64,000 bases of DNA from Streptomyces paradoxus (GCF_014202475.1 NZ_JACHGV010000002.1:829102-893101), one strand, 5' to 3'. Shown: positions 1 through 9,882, counted from the stretch's first letter. Notes: generated from the letters alone by a model not told the origin. Translations and numbers: made by a program.

Positions 1-1
1 G

Positions 2-1600
2 GTCGACCTCACCTCCGACGCCCGCACCTGGCACGCCTACCGCGAGGTGCTGCGCGGACGGCAGTCCCGGCTGCGCTGCACGCGCCGGCTCAAGCACCCC
101 GACGGGCGCTCGCTGTGGGTGCAGGTGACGGTCGCCCCGCTGTCGGCCGAGGACGACGGTGTGCTGCTGTCCGTCGCCGACATCAGTGCCCGCCGGGAAC
201 TCCAGGCCCGGCTGCGGCACTTGCAGATGCACGACCCGGTGACCCGGCTGCCCAACCGCACGCTGTTCTTCGAACGGCTGTCGGCCGCGCTGGAAGCGGA
301 GTCGTACGAGCAGAGCGGCACGGGCCGGATCGGGCTGTGCTACCTGGACCTGGACGGCTTCAAGGCCATCAACGACACCCTCGGCCACCGCGTCGGCGAC
401 CGGCTGCTGGCCGCCGTCGCCGAGCGCCTCATGCGCTGCGCGGACGAGGCCGGCCACTCACGCACGAGCATCCCCCTGGTGGCCCGGCTCGGCGGGGACG
501 AGTTCGCACTGCTCGTCGAGGACTCCACGGGCACCGAACAGCTGGCCGAACTGGCCGAGTCGGCGCTGCGCGCGATCCAGGACCCGTTCGACATCTCCGG
601 CCAGCGGCTGTCGGTCTCGGCGTCGATCGGCGTCGTCGAGCGGCACGCGGCCGGCACCACCCCCACCGCGCTGATGCAGGCGGCGGACACGACGCTGTAC
701 TGGGCGAAGACCGACGGCAAGGCCCGCTGGACCCTGTTCGACCCGGAGCGCAACGCGCACCGCATGACCCGCCAGGCCCTCGCCTCCACGCTCCGGCCGG
801 CCATCGAGCGGGGCGAGTTCCAGCTGGAGTACCAGCCGCTGGTCGGCATGGAGGACGACCGGCTGCACGGCGTCGAGGCGCTCGTCCGCTGGAACCATCC
901 GCAGTTCGGCGTCCTGACGCCGAATCGGTTCATCGGACTTGCGGAGGAGGACGGTTCGATCGTCCCGCTGGGCCGCTGGGTGCTGCGCACGGCCTGTGAG
1001 CAGGCCCGCCGCTGGCAGCTGGACCACCCCGGCGAGCCGCCGATCTTCGTCAGCGTGAACGTGGCGGTACGTCAGGTCTGGGACTCCGACCTGGTGGCGG
1101 ACGTCGCGGAAACCCTCGCCGGGACGGGTCTGGAACCGCACCTGCTCCAGCTGGAGCTCACGGAGTCGGCGGTGATGGGCTCGGCGGGCCGCCCGCTGCA
1201 GACCCTGAAGGCCCTCAGCGACATGGGCGTCCGCATCGCCATCGACGACTTCGGCACCGGCTACTCGAACCTCGCGTACCTGAGCCGGCTGCCGGTTTCG
1301 GTGCTGAAGCTGGACGGATCGTTCGTGCGCGGCTTCCAGTACGACGACCGCGACGCGGCCGCCCGCGCCAACCCGGCCGACGAGGTGGTCGTCGAGGCGA
1401 TGATCCAGCTCGCGCACCGGCTCGGGCTGACCGTCACGGCCGAGTGCGTCGAGACCTCGGCCCAGGCGACCCGGCTGCGCAGCATCGGCTGCGACACCGG
1501 ACAGGGCTGGCTTTACTCCCGCCCGGTGCCGCCGGACCGTATCTCCGAGCTGCTGGGCACGCCGGACGTTCAGGCGGAGGCGGGCGTCGGCAAGCCGTAG
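2..1600 (+). CDS. GGDEF-EAL cyclic-di-GMP turnover protein, 5' partial
   Basis: Bifunctional-type c-di-GMP protein; the frame is open to the window edge, so the N-terminus is missing. The first ~60 residues look like the end of a PAS/PAC sensor domain. A GGDEF domain follows (motif GGDEF intact near residue 165, so diguanylate cyclase activity is possible), then an EAL phosphodiesterase domain with EALVRW, a LELTES glutamate, DDFGTGYS and LKLDGSFV, so the metal and catalytic residues look complete. Such PAS-GGDEF-EAL proteins control development through c-di-GMP in Streptomyces (RmdA/CdgA type). Which activity dominates cannot be read from sequence. It ends tail-to-tail with the next gene, overlapping by 31 nt. 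Confidence 0.93.
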   Translation, partial: VDLTSDARTWHAYREVLRGRQSRLRCTRRLKHPDGRSLWVQVTVAPLSAEDDGVLLSVADISARRELQARLRHLQMHDPVTRLPNRTLFFERLSAALEAESYEQSGTGRIGLCYLDLDGFKAINDTLGHRVGDRLLAAVAERLMRCADEAGHSRTSIPLVARLGGDEFALLVEDSTGTEQLAELAESALRAIQDPFDISGQRLSVSASIGVVERHAAGTTPTALMQAADTTLYWAKTDGKARWTLFDPERNAHRMTRQALASTLRPAIERGEFQLEYQPLVGMEDDRLHGVEALVRWNHPQFGVLTPNRFIGLAEEDGSIVPLGRWVLRTACEQARRWQLDHPGEPPIFVSVNVAVRQVWDSDLVADVAETLAGTGLEPHLLQLELTESAVMGSAGRPLQTLKALSDMGVRIAIDDFGTGYSNLAYLSRLPVSVLKLDGSFVRGFQYDDRDAAARANPADEVVVEAMIQLAHRLGLTVTAECVETSAQATRLRSIGCDTGQGWLYSRPVPPDRISELLGTPDVQAEAGVGKP

Positions 1601-2667
1601 GCGTCGGCGATGAGTTCGTAGGAGCGCAGGCGGACGTCTCCGCCGTGCGCGTTGGCCGTGATCATCAGCTCGTCGGCGCCGGTGCGCTTGGCGAGGTCGT
1701 CCAGGCCGGAGCGGACCTCGTCCGGGGTGCCGTGGATGACGTTGGCGTTCCAGGAGTCGACGAAGTCGCGCTCCATGGGGCTGAACTCGTGGGCCTCCGC
1801 CTCCTCCGGGCTGGGCACGAGGCCGGGGCGCCCGGTGCGCAGCCGGACCATGCTGAGGGCGGCGGCCAGCACCTGCCGGCGGGCCTCCTTCTCCTCGTCG
1901 GCGGCGAGCGCGGAGACGCCGATGAGGGCGTACGGCTCGTCGAGCACGGCGGACGGCCGGAAGGACTCCCGGTACAGGTCCAGGGCCGGGACGGTGTTCT
2001 GCGCGGAGAAGTGGTGGGCGAAGGCGAAGGGCAGCCCCAGGGTCCCGGCCAGCCGGGCGCTGAAGCCGGAGGAGCCGAGCAGCCAGAGGGGCGGGCGGTG
2101 CGGGGACTGGACGCCGCCGGGGGACGTGGCCTGGACCGGGCCGGGGACCGCGTGGATGCGGCGGTAGGGGTGCCCGTCGGGGAAGTCGTCGTCGAGGAAG
2201 CGGGTCAGCTCGGCGAGCTGGTGGGGGAAGTCGTCGGCGCCTTCGTTCAGCCGTTCCGTTCGGCGCAGGGCGGCGGCGGTGGCGCCGTCCGTGCCCGGGG
2301 CGCGTCCGAGGCCGAGGTCGATCCGGCCCGGGGCCATGGCCTCCAGCGTCCCGAACTGCTCGGCGATCACGAGCGGCGCGTGGTTGGGCAGCATCACGCC
2401 GCCCGAGCCGAGGCGGATGCGGTCGGTGTGGGCGGCGAGGTGGGCCAGGATCACGGCCGGGGACGAGGAGGCCACGCCCGGCATCGAGTGGTGCTCGGCG
2501 ACCCAGTAGCGGTGGAACCCGCGGCGCTCCGCGAGGCGGGCCAGGCCGACGCTGGTGCGCAGGGCGTCGGAGGCGGTGCGGCCGGCCCCCACGGTGACCA
2601 GGTCCAGTACGGAGAGGGGGACGGGGGCGCTGCCCTGTACTGCGCCGCGTATCTCGTCTGCCGCCAC
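1570..2667 (-). CDS. LLM class (luciferase-like) flavin-dependent oxidoreductase
   Basis: A 365-residue luciferase-like monooxygenase of the MsnO8 subfamily type. The N-terminal stretch [10 protein letters not shown] and the WVAEHHSM motif are typical of this group, which uses FMNH2 or F420H2 in an 8-stranded barrel; the substrate is unknown. The start is GTG at 2667, chosen because AGGAGG lies about 8 nt upstream. Full length for the family. Transcribed towards the GGDEF-EAL gene, with a 31-nt overlap of the two 3' ends. Confidence 0.9.
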   Translation of the reverse strand: MAADEIRGAVQGSAPVPLSVLDLVTVGAGRTASDALRTSVGLARLAERRGFHRYWVAEHHSMPGVASSSPAVILAHLAAHTDRIRLGSGGVMLPNHAPLVIAEQFGTLEAMAPGRIDLGLGRAPGTDGATAAALRRTERLNEGADDFPHQLAELTRFLDDDFPDGHPYRRIHAVPGPVQATSPGGVQSPHRPPLWLLGSSGFSARLAGTLGLPFAFAHHFSAQNTVPALDLYRESFRPSAVLDEPYALIGVSALAADEEKEARRQVLAAALSMVRLRTGRPGLVPSPEEAEAHEFSPMERDFVDSWNANVIHGTPDEVRSGLDDLAKRTGADELMITANAHGGDVRLRSYELIADAYGLPTPASA

Positions 2668-2764
2668 GGGGGGTGCCTCCTGCTGTGGGCCGTGTGCTGT
2701 CGTGCTGTCGTTCCGGCTCTAACAGGGGACTGTCTCCGGTTATTCCCCGGGGGCGCGACGAGGG

Positions 2765-3034
2765 TCAGGCGGCCCGCTCCCAATCGCTGCGCACGCTGTC
2801 GTGCGGAGGTGGGCGGTCGGCCTTCTCACGGGCTCGCAGAACGGTCCACGCGAGGGCTGATGCACAGACGAGCCACCAGGGCAGCGGCCACACGGGTCCC
2901 CACCAGCGGACCCGGGGATCGAGGAGGGCGTCCACGGCGGCGGAGACCATGGCCGCGGCCATGCTCCAGCACAGCAGGCGCCCGGCCAGCTGGACAGCGC
3001 TTGCAGAGAATCTGAACCGGCCCGGTTCGGCCAT
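2765..3034 (-). CDS. small two-helix membrane protein
   Basis: An 89-residue protein with two hydrophobic segments (about residues 12-32 and 40-60) separated by a Trp-rich loop (VRWWGPVWPLPWW) and followed by a charged tail. The ATG at 3034 is preceded by AAGGA at suitable spacing; a longer in-frame start at 3082 has no such site. No family recognised. It lies upstream of the flavin oxidoreductase on the same strand, with about 100 nt between. Confidence 0.6.
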   Translation of the reverse strand: MAEPGRFRFSASAVQLAGRLLCWSMAAAMVSAAVDALLDPRVRWWGPVWPLPWWLVCASALAWTVLRAREKADRPPPHDSVRSDWERAA

Positions 3035-3525
3035 CGGGAGTCCTTCACGGCACGACTGGCTGCGGACGTGGTCAGTGTGCACGGAATGGACGACGGAGGG
3101 GGAACGCGCTTTCGGTCAATCCAAGGGGCGTGCGTGACGGCGGAGTTGAGCATTCCTCAGCTTTGGCCGGGGAGTTGAAGCGCTTTTGTCCCACTCTGCA
3201 CCGAAGAAGGGGTGGGACCGATTCCGGCCCGCATGGAGGACGCATCCCCGGGCACGGCACCCCTCTCCAGCCGCACCGGGGCACTCGGACTCCATGACGA
3301 CCGTCTGGGCGGCAGCCCGCCTGGCAGCCACCGCGCTGGGACTTCCTCCTGGCCATGGCCGTCGGGGCCGTCACCGGCGGAGCCGTCGGCTTCGAGTTCC
3401 CCTCGGTCCTTCGCCGTGGCCGCCGGGAACGGCCCCCGTCCCGCCGCCGCATCCACCGCCCCCGCCCCCGGAACGGAGGGCGTGAGCCGTGCCGGAAGCA
3501 GAGCTCACGCTGATGCCTCCGCGCC
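3035..3525. other. intergenic stretch without a confident gene
   Basis: No ORF here has a convincing start, ribosome site and composition. One plus-strand frame near 3330-3513 encodes a membrane-like stretch (WDFLLAMAVGAVTGGAVGF) with an internal ATG at 3355 that would give 52 residues, but no Shine-Dalgarno sequence precedes it and a stop lies shortly upstream. It may be a tiny membrane protein or a remnant. Confidence 0.4.
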
Positions 3526-4257
3526 TCACACCTGGACGATCGGCTCCCGCGTGAACAGCGCTCCCAGTTCCGGTGCGTTCACCCGGCGGTCCGCCAGGCG
3601 CAGGCCCTCCCAGACCGTGACCTGGTTGGCGGTGAGGATGGGCTTGCCGAGTTCCTTCTCCAGGGCCGGGATGTGGGCCGCCGTGTGGAGGGCCGTGTCG
3701 GGGAGGAGGAGCGCCTCGGCGTCGGGGTGATCGGAGTTCCGGGCCAGGGCGAGGAGTTCACTCTCACCCCACGTGCCGACCTCGGCGGCCGTGATGATGC
3801 CGGAGCTGTTGACCGACACGACCTCCACCCCGGCCGCCCGGAGGAACTCCGCGAACAGCTGCGCCACGTCCTCCGGGTACGTCGCACCGATCGCGACCCT
3901 GCGTACCCCCAGCTCCCGCACCGCGTGCGCGAACGCGAAGGACGTGGACGACGCCGGCATGCCGGCCGTCTGCGCCAGGGCGCGGACCTGCTCCTGCGCG
4001 CCGTCCCAGCCGTAGACGAAGCTGCCGCTCGTGCAGGCCCACACCACGGCGTCCGCGCCGGCGTGCCGCAGCTCCTGGACTCCCGCCGCGAGCCGGACGG
4101 CGGAGCCCATCTCCAACAGCGCGTCCACCCGGTGCGCGTCCTCACCGATGTCGGTGTGCACCAGGTCCACCCGGATGTCGCTGCCCAGCAACTGCTCGAT
4201 GCGCGGATAGTCGTCCTCGGCGGAGTGGCCCGGGTAGAGAAATCCCAGTGCTGTCAT
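3526..4257 (-). CDS. Asp/Glu racemase-superfamily protein (maleate isomerase-like), second copy
   Basis: A 243-residue member of the maleate cis-trans isomerase/arylmalonate decarboxylase group of the Asp/Glu racemase superfamily. The first active-site Cys motif is present (WACTSGSF, near residue 78). At the position of the second Cys this copy reads LLPDTALH where its neighbour has ISCTNLPT, so the second catalytic Cys seems to be lost. The ATG at 4257 overlaps the stop of the upstream paralogue by 4 nt (ATGA), so the two are translationally coupled. A plain two-Cys isomerase mechanism is unlikely; a decarboxylase-like, EutA-like or partner role is possible. Confidence 0.82.
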   Translation of the reverse strand: MTALGFLYPGHSAEDDYPRIEQLLGSDIRVDLVHTDIGEDAHRVDALLEMGSAVRLAAGVQELRHAGADAVVWACTSGSFVYGWDGAQEQVRALAQTAGMPASSTSFAFAHAVRELGVRRVAIGATYPEDVAQLFAEFLRAAGVEVVSVNSSGIITAAEVGTWGESELLALARNSDHPDAEALLLPDTALHTAAHIPALEKELGKPILTANQVTVWEGLRLADRRVNAPELGALFTREPIVQV

Positions 4258-5069
4258 GTCCAGCCTTCCTGCTGCTGCTCTTCTTCCGGCAGTACGGGAC
4301 CGGGGTCCGCCCCCGGCGCTGCGGGACCGGAACGCGCCGCCGGATTGATCAGCGCTTGGTACGGCCCCACCGCACGGGTACCCAGTCGGCGCAGTGCCGC
4401 CCACATCGTCACTTGGTTGGCCGAGATCACCGGGATGCGCAGCTCGGCCTCCAGCTGCGGGATCACGTCGTAGGTGGGCAGGTTGGTACAGCTGATGAAC
4501 AGCGCGTCGGCGTCGTCGCGGACGGCCTTTCGGGCCATGTCCACGACCTCGCGGTAGGGGACCTTCCAGATGTGCCGGGTCAGCCCCATGAAGGCGCAGC
4601 CGGAGATCGTGACGCCGGCCTGGGCGACGTAGGCCTCCAGGGACCGCGTCACCGAGACCGTGTAGGGCGTCACCAGCGCCACCCGGCGTACGTCCAGCTC
4701 CACCAGGGCCTCCAGCAGTGCGCCGGAGGTGGTGATCGCCGGTACGGCACCGGCCCGGCTCATCGCCTCGCACATCGCCCGCTCGCCCATCATGCCGCCG
4801 ACGAAACTGCCGGACGTGCAGGCGTAGGCCACGACCTCGGGGGCGATCGCGTTGAGGGTGCGGACCGCCTCGCTGAGCGTCTCGTGCTCACTGACCAGGC
4901 GGGCCAGGTCGAGACTCACCTCGACCGGCACGTAGGGCGTTCGTGTCATGTGCAGGGAGACCTCGTCCGGCACCCAGCGCCACAGCTCGCGGTCGAGTGC
5001 GAAGTCGAAGGGGGCGACGACGCCGACCCCGCGCTGCGGGCCGGGCCCGCCGAGAAATGAGACGTCCAT
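4254..5069 (-). CDS. maleate cis-trans isomerase family protein (Asp/Glu racemase superfamily)
   Basis: A 271-residue homologue of maleate isomerase and of EutA from ectoine degradation. Both active-site cysteines of the superfamily are visible: YACTSGSF near residue 85 and FISCTNLP near residue 190. Maleate isomerases convert maleate to fumarate through a Cys adduct. The ATG at 5069 is chosen with a GAGG about 12 nt upstream; ATG 5078 and TTG 5096 are in-frame alternatives. The C-terminus carries an unusual Ala/Pro/Glu-rich tail. It is divergent from the dehydrogenase gene at 5267 and co-transcribed with its paralogue. Confidence 0.85.
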   Translation of the reverse strand: MDVSFLGGPGPQRGVGVVAPFDFALDRELWRWVPDEVSLHMTRTPYVPVEVSLDLARLVSEHETLSEAVRTLNAIAPEVVAYACTSGSFVGGMMGERAMCEAMSRAGAVPAITTSGALLEALVELDVRRVALVTPYTVSVTRSLEAYVAQAGVTISGCAFMGLTRHIWKVPYREVVDMARKAVRDDADALFISCTNLPTYDVIPQLEAELRIPVISANQVTMWAALRRLGTRAVGPYQALINPAARSGPAAPGADPGPVLPEEEQQQEGWT

Positions 5070-5125
5070 GGCAGGCATCGGCCTCACGCTGGGCAACTAG
5101 TGTGCAACGGATCGTGGGAACGCCC

Positions 5126-5191
5126 GTGTTGACGACGGTAGGTTCGGGTGCGAGCGTGGTCAATCCGCCCGGATCACTCCCTGGTCAACAC
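5126..5191. promoter_or_regulatory. inverted GTGTTGAC/GTCAACAC repeats in a divergent promoter region
   Basis: The 197-bp gap between the maleate isomerase and dehydrogenase genes holds an 8-bp inverted pair: GTGTTGAC at 5126-5133 and GTCAACAC at 5184-5191. A further TGGTCAA lies between them. The arms contain TTGAC, so they may double as -35 elements. Placement between divergent catabolic genes suggests a regulator site, perhaps for the IclR protein at 11.5 kb. That link is inference. Confidence 0.4.
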
Positions 5192-5266
5192 CGGGTTAAC
5201 TCGTCGTCACCGGCGGCCGCAGCAAGGTCGGCCGGCCCCGCCGAACGGCTGGAGAAACGGCTGCTC

Positions 5267-6214
5267 ATGCCCACCCCCACCCTTCTCGTCCTGGACGCCG
5301 AACCCCTCCCCCGCCTCGGCCGCCTCACCGGTCACGCCCGTATCGAACACACCGACGCGGCGGGGCTCGCCGCACGCCTCCCGCGTGCGGATGTACTCCT
5401 GGTGTGGGACTTCACCTCGCGCGCCGTGCGGGACGCCTGGCCGGGCGAGGGCCCGCGGCCACGCTGGGTGCACACGGCCAGCGCCGGTGTGGACCACCTG
5501 ATGTGTCCGGAACTCGCCGCCTCGGACACGGTGGTGACGAACGCGCGCGGCATCTTCGACCAGCCGATCGCCGAGTACGTCGCGGCGCTGGTGCTGGCGA
5601 TGGCCAAGGATCTGCCGCGGACGCTGCAGCTCCAGCGGGAACGGACCTGGCGGCACCGCGAGTCGCACAAGATCGCCGGGAGCCGGGCCGTGGTGGTCGG
5701 CTCCGGGCCGATCGGCCGGGCGATCGCGCACACACTGGGGGCGCTGGACATCACGACCGCGCTCGTGGGCCGTGCCGCGCGCTCCGGTGTGCACGGCCCG
5801 GAGGACCTGGACCGGCTGCTGGCCCGCGCCGACTGGGTGATCGCGGCAGCGCCGCTGACGGACGAGACGCGGGGCATGTTCGACGTCCGCCGCTTCGGCT
5901 TGATGCAGCCGTCCGCCCGGTTCGTCAACATCGGCCGCGGCCAGCTGGTCGTCGAGGACGCCCTCGCCGAGGCCCTGGCCAAACGCTGGATCGCGGGCGC
6001 CGCCCTGGACGTCTTCGAGGCCGAACCCCTGCCCTCCGAGAGCCCCTTGTGGCAGGCACCGGACCTGATCGTGTCCCCGCACATGAGCGGCGACACCATC
6101 GGCTGGCGCGACGAACTCGGAGCCCAGTTCGTGGAGCTGTACGAACAGTGGGCGGCCGGGGAGCCGCTGAAGAACGTGGTCGACAAGCAGCGTGGGTACG
6201 TACCTGGTCACTGA
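5267..6214 (+). CDS. D-2-hydroxyacid dehydrogenase, NAD-binding
   Basis: A 315-residue D-isomer-specific 2-hydroxyacid dehydrogenase, which reversibly reduces a 2-oxoacid with NAD(P)H. The NAD-binding Rossmann motif VVVGSGPIGRAIA lies near residue 143, the conserved NIGRGQLVVEDAL segment near residue 225, then AALDVFEAEPLP and the catalytic-His region SPHMSG near 275. The ATG at 5267 has GGAG about 12 nt upstream. It is followed 18 nt later by the amidase gene, so the two likely form one unit in the catabolic block. Confidence 0.9.
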   Translation: MPTPTLLVLDAEPLPRLGRLTGHARIEHTDAAGLAARLPRADVLLVWDFTSRAVRDAWPGEGPRPRWVHTASAGVDHLMCPELAASDTVVTNARGIFDQPIAEYVAALVLAMAKDLPRTLQLQRERTWRHRESHKIAGSRAVVVGSGPIGRAIAHTLGALDITTALVGRAARSGVHGPEDLDRLLARADWVIAAAPLTDETRGMFDVRRFGLMQPSARFVNIGRGQLVVEDALAEALAKRWIAGAALDVFEAEPLPSESPLWQAPDLIVSPHMSGDTIGWRDELGAQFVELYEQWAAGEPLKNVVDKQRGYVPGH

Positions 6215-6232
6215 CGTTCCTTGGAGGGGTGG

Positions 6233-7645
6233 ATGACCGAGCTCACCGACCTGACCGCCGTACGGCTTCTCGACGGGTACCGCAAGGGCGAGTGGAGTCC
6301 CGTGGAGGCGACGCGGGCGGCGCTGGAGCGGGCCGAGGCGATCCAGCCGGAGGTGAACGCCTTCGTCCGGCTGACCGCCGAGGACGCGCTGGAGCGGGCC
6401 CGGGAGTCGGAGGAGCGATGGCGGCGCGGTGAGCCACGCGGGCTGATCGACGGGGTGCCGGTCACCGTCAAGGACATCCTGCTGCAGCGCGGCGCGCCGA
6501 CCCTGCGCGGCTCGAAGGCGGTGGACCCGGCGGCCGGGCGCTGGGACGAGGACGCCCCCTCCGTGGCCCGGCTGCGGGAGCACGGGGCGGTCTTCCTCGG
6601 CAAGACGACGACCCCCGAGTACGGCTGGAAGGGTGTGACGGACTCGCCGCTCAGCGGTGTGACGCGCAACCCGCACGACCCGTCGCGCACCGCGGGCGGG
6701 TCGAGCGGCGGCAGCGCGGCTGCCGTGGCGCTCGGCGCGGGGCCGCTGTCGCTGGGCACGGACGGCGGCGGCAGTGTGCGCATCCCGGCGTCGTTCTGCG
6801 GGATCTTCGCGCTGAAGCCGACCTACGGGCGGGTGCCGCTCTACCCTGCGAGCGCGTTCGGCACGCTGGCGCACGTGGGTCCGATGACCCGGGACGCGGC
6901 GGACGCGGCGCTGCTGATGGATGTCATCGGCCACCCGGACTCGCGTGACTGGTCGGCGCTCGCCCCGCCGCCCGGGTCGTACACCGAGGGTCTGGCCGGC
7001 GGGGTGCGCGGGCTGCGGGTGGCGTACTCGCCGTCGCTGGGCGGGCAGGTGGCGGTGCAGCCGGCGGTCGCGCGGGCGGTGCGGCGGGCGGTGGAGCGGC
7101 TGGCGGAGCTCGGCGCGTACGTCACGGAGACCGACCCGGACCTGACCGACCCGGTGGAGGCCTTCCACACCCTGTGGTTCAGCGGGGCGGCCCGGGTGAC
7201 CCAGCACCTCGGCCCGCCCCAGCGGGAGTTGCTCGACCCCGGCCTGCGCGAGATCTGCGCGCGGGGCGCCCGCTACTCGGCGCTGGACTACCTGGCCGCG
7301 GTGGACGTCCGGATGGATCTGGGCCGCCGGATGGGCCGGTTCCACGACACCTACGACCTGCTCGTCACGCCGACCCTGCCGCTCACGGCGTTCGAGGCGG
7401 GCGCGGAGGTGCCGAAGGGTTCCGGCCATCGGCGGTGGACGGGCTGGACCCCGTTCACCTACCCGTTCAACATGACGCAGCAGCCCGCGGCGAGCGTGCC
7501 GGTCGGCGCCGACGGGGACGGCCTGCCGATCGGTCTGCAGCTCGTGGCCGCCCGGCACCGGGACGATCTGGTGCTGCGGGCGGCACACGCGCTGTACGAG
7601 GCGGGGGCGGCCTTTGCCGGCCGGCCTACGCCCTCCGGAAGCTGA
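6233..7645 (+). CDS. amidase signature family enzyme
   Basis: A 470-residue amidase of the amidase-signature fold that hydrolyses a C-N amide bond. The Ser-cisSer-Lys triad can be placed: Lys in PVTVKDILL (near residue 79), the Gly/Ser-rich TAGGSSGGSAAAVALG and the nucleophile region GTDGGGSVRIP (near 180). The ATG at 6233 is preceded by GGAGGGG; an upstream in-frame TTG at 6221 would sit on that ribosome site. The 3' end overlaps the convergent DUF3830 gene by 20 nt. The substrate is unknown; a maleamate- or ectoine-type amide would suit the neighbours. Confidence 0.9.
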   Translation: MTELTDLTAVRLLDGYRKGEWSPVEATRAALERAEAIQPEVNAFVRLTAEDALERARESEERWRRGEPRGLIDGVPVTVKDILLQRGAPTLRGSKAVDPAAGRWDEDAPSVARLREHGAVFLGKTTTPEYGWKGVTDSPLSGVTRNPHDPSRTAGGSSGGSAAAVALGAGPLSLGTDGGGSVRIPASFCGIFALKPTYGRVPLYPASAFGTLAHVGPMTRDAADAALLMDVIGHPDSRDWSALAPPPGSYTEGLAGGVRGLRVAYSPSLGGQVAVQPAVARAVRRAVERLAELGAYVTETDPDLTDPVEAFHTLWFSGAARVTQHLGPPQRELLDPGLREICARGARYSALDYLAAVDVRMDLGRRMGRFHDTYDLLVTPTLPLTAFEAGAEVPKGSGHRRWTGWTPFTYPFNMTQQPAASVPVGADGDGLPIGLQLVAARHRDDLVLRAAHALYEAGAAFAGRPTPSGS

Positions 7646-8120
7646 GCGTCTCCCCCGCCGCTCCCGACCTCCACAGGTCGTTGCACGCCTCGGCCATGGT
7701 CTCCAGGCCGTCGACGACCTGGCCCCAGACGATGCCGGGGACCCAGCCGACATCGCCGTTCAGCAGCAGGTTGTTGCGCTCGTAGAACAGGGCCAGGTCG
7801 ACGAGCGTGGTCCCGGCGCGGACCTCGCGGTCGTAGCCGTAGGCCTTGGTCCCCAACTCCGCCCCGGCGAAGGTGAAATAGCAGAGATCGCCGGGAATCG
7901 GGGTGATGGTCGGGTTCTCCAGGGGTGGCTCGGTTGCGGCGAAGGGCGGGAAAAGGGCGTAGATCTCGTTGCGTGCGTACTTCGCGTGGTAGACGTCCCC
8001 GGCCAGCGGAAGGGAATCCCAGACGGCCGCGCAGGTGATGGGCGCGCGGTCGTCCAGGAGCCTGGCCGTGCAGGTCACGTCGCGCTTGACCAGCGAGACT
8101 TCGATGTAGCGATCAGCCAT
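7626..8120 (-). CDS. DUF3830 family protein
   Basis: A 164-residue cyclophilin-like DUF3830 protein of unknown function. Typical features are the opening RYIEVSLVKRDVTCTARLLDD, and the later segments GDLCYFTF and FYERNNLLLN. Members often neighbour amidase, hydantoinase and Ehu-type transporter genes, as here. The ATG at 8120 was chosen because the family starts there; the frame extends upstream without homology. Divergent from the transporter operon (107-bp gap) and convergent with the amidase. Confidence 0.75.
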   Translation of the reverse strand: MADRYIEVSLVKRDVTCTARLLDDRAPITCAAVWDSLPLAGDVYHAKYARNEIYALFPPFAATEPPLENPTITPIPGDLCYFTFAGAELGTKAYGYDREVRAGTTLVDLALFYERNNLLLNGDVGWVPGIVWGQVVDGLETMAEACNDLWRSGAAGETLSFRRA

Positions 8121-8227
8121 GCCCTCCATGGGAGTGCCCGCCGCCGCCCGGGTCAAGGGCGCACGGAGCAAGTGGGGGGCTTGAAAAGACCGGAATAACT
8201 CGGACGCGGTCGGGTAGCCGCGCGCCC

Positions 8228-9169
8228 ATGGCTCCACCACAGAGAAGCCCACACAGAAGCACACTGCGAAGTCCCGGACTCATATCCCGGCCCGCGTCAG
8301 GGCCCACACGCCGGTCGCTGCTCGCGGGGGTGGCGGCGCTCGGCGCGCTGGGCGCCACCGGATGCAGCCGGGTCGCCACCGCCTCGGACGTCAAGGGCGG
8401 TGACCTGCTCGCCCGGCTCCGGGCGACGGGCGTCGTCCGCCTCGGCATCGCCGGTGAGATCCCGTTCGGGTTCATCGACACGAACGGCGAACTGACCGGT
8501 GAGGCACCGGAACTGGCCAAGGTGATCTTCAAGCGGCTCGGCGTCGACCGGGTGCAGCCCGTCCCGACCGAGTTCGGCTCGCTCATCCCGGGCCTGAACT
8601 CCCAGCAGTTCGACGTCGTGGCCGCCGGGATGTACGTCAATCCCGAGCGCTGCGAGCAGGTCATCTTCGCCGACCCCGACTACCAGATGCTCGACGCGTT
8701 CATCGTGCGCAAAGGCAACCCCAAGGGGCTGCACAGCTACAAGGACGTCGTCGGGAAGAAGGCGAAGTTCGCCACCGGGACCGGTTACGCCGAGATCCAG
8801 TACGCCGTCGAGGCGGGGTACAAGGAGAGCGAGATCCTGATCGTCCCGGACCAGGTGGCGGGCCTGAACGCCGTCGAGGCGGGCCGCGTTGACGTGTTCG
8901 CCGGTACGGCGCTCACCGTTCGCGAGGTGGTGAAGAAGTCCGCGAAGGCGGAGGCCACCGATCCGTTCAAGCCGATCGTCGGCGGCAAGCCGCACGTCGA
9001 CGGGGGCGCCTTCGCCTTCCGGCCGACCGAGACCAATCTGCGCGACGCCTTCAACGTGGAGCTGCGCAAGCTCAAGAAGAGCGGCGAACTGTTCCGCATC
9101 CTCAAGCCGTTCGGTTTCACCGAGGCCGAGATGACGGATCTGACCGCGAAGGAGCTCTGCGGCGGATGA
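8228..9169 (+). CDS. ehuB: Ehu-type ABC transporter substrate-binding lipoprotein
   Basis: A 313-residue family 3 solute-binding protein. The N-terminus has a twin-arginine-like TRRSLLAG followed by a lipobox (GATGC, about residue 46), so it is probably anchored outside the membrane. The body has the polar amino-acid binding pattern (RLGIAGEIPFGFIDTNGELTG). The closest named family I recognise is EhuB of ectoine/hydroxyectoine uptake; the ligand remains unproven because the eut degradation genes are not all here. Its stop overlaps the next start by 4 nt (ATGA). Confidence 0.8.
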   Translation: MAPPQRSPHRSTLRSPGLISRPASGPTRRSLLAGVAALGALGATGCSRVATASDVKGGDLLARLRATGVVRLGIAGEIPFGFIDTNGELTGEAPELAKVIFKRLGVDRVQPVPTEFGSLIPGLNSQQFDVVAAGMYVNPERCEQVIFADPDYQMLDAFIVRKGNPKGLHSYKDVVGKKAKFATGTGYAEIQYAVEAGYKESEILIVPDQVAGLNAVEAGRVDVFAGTALTVREVVKKSAKAEATDPFKPIVGGKPHVDGGAFAFRPTETNLRDAFNVELRKLKKSGELFRILKPFGFTEAEMTDLTAKELCGG

Positions 9170-9882
9170 CCTCGGGACTCTGGGAACTCGTACTCAAGGG
9201 CGTCTGGGTCACGGTCCAGCTGCTCGTCTGCAGCGCCCTGCTGGGCGCCGCGGTGTCCTTCGTCGTCGGCGTGGCGCGCACCCACCGGCTGTGGATCGTC
9301 CGCTTCCTCGCGGGCGTCTACACCGAGGTGTTCCGCGGCACGTCGGCGCTGGTGATGATCTTCTGGGTGTACTTCGTGCTGCCCGTCGCCTTCGGCTGGC
9401 AGCTGGTGCCGCTGTGGGCGGGCACCCTCGCGCTCGGCCTGACCTACGGGGCGTACGGCTCCGAGATCGTGCGCGGCGCGCTGAACGCGGTCGACCCGGC
9501 CCAGAAGGAGGGCGGAATCGCCCTCAGCTTCACCCCCTGGCAGCGGCTGCGGCTGATCCTGCTGCCGCAGGCGGTGCCGGAGATGATCCCGCCGTTCTCC
9601 AACCTGCTGGTCGAACTGCTCAAGGGCACCGCCCTGGTGTCGATCATGGGCATGGGTGACCTGGCGTTCAGCGGCAACCTGGTACGCCTCGCGCTCCAGG
9701 AGAGCGCGGAGATCTACACGATCGTGCTGCTGATCTACTTCGTGATCGCCTTCGTCCTGACGCGCGGCATGCGCGGCCTGGAGCACAAGCTCAAGGCCGG
9801 TACGGGCAAGCCGGTCGGCAGCACGCCCGACCAGGAGCTCGACCGTCCGCAGACCACCGGTGTGGGAGGTGCTGTCGCATGA
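9166..9882 (+). CDS. ehuC: Ehu-type ABC transporter permease (EhuC-like)
   Basis: A 238-residue polar-amino-acid-type permease with five or so membrane segments. It has the EAA-loop region (GGIALSFTPWQRLRLILLPQA) that contacts the ATPase and the family motif TEVFRGTSALV. It is one half of the translocation pore with the next gene. Start and stop overlap EhuB and EhuD by 4 nt each, so the four transporter genes form a tightly coupled operon. Confidence 0.85.
   Translation: MTSGLWELVLKGVWVTVQLLVCSALLGAAVSFVVGVARTHRLWIVRFLAGVYTEVFRGTSALVMIFWVYFVLPVAFGWQLVPLWAGTLALGLTYGAYGSEIVRGALNAVDPAQKEGGIALSFTPWQRLRLILLPQAVPEMIPPFSNLLVELLKGTALVSIMGMGDLAFSGNLVRLALQESAEIYTIVLLIYFVIAFVLTRGMRGLEHKLKAGTGKPVGSTPDQELDRPQTTGVGGAVA

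Noticed and set aside
5207..7753. An 848-residue minus-strand open frame
   Set aside because: It lies opposite the dehydrogenase and amidase genes. Its sequence is Arg/Gly/Pro-rich without domains, as expected for the antisense of GC-rich codons.
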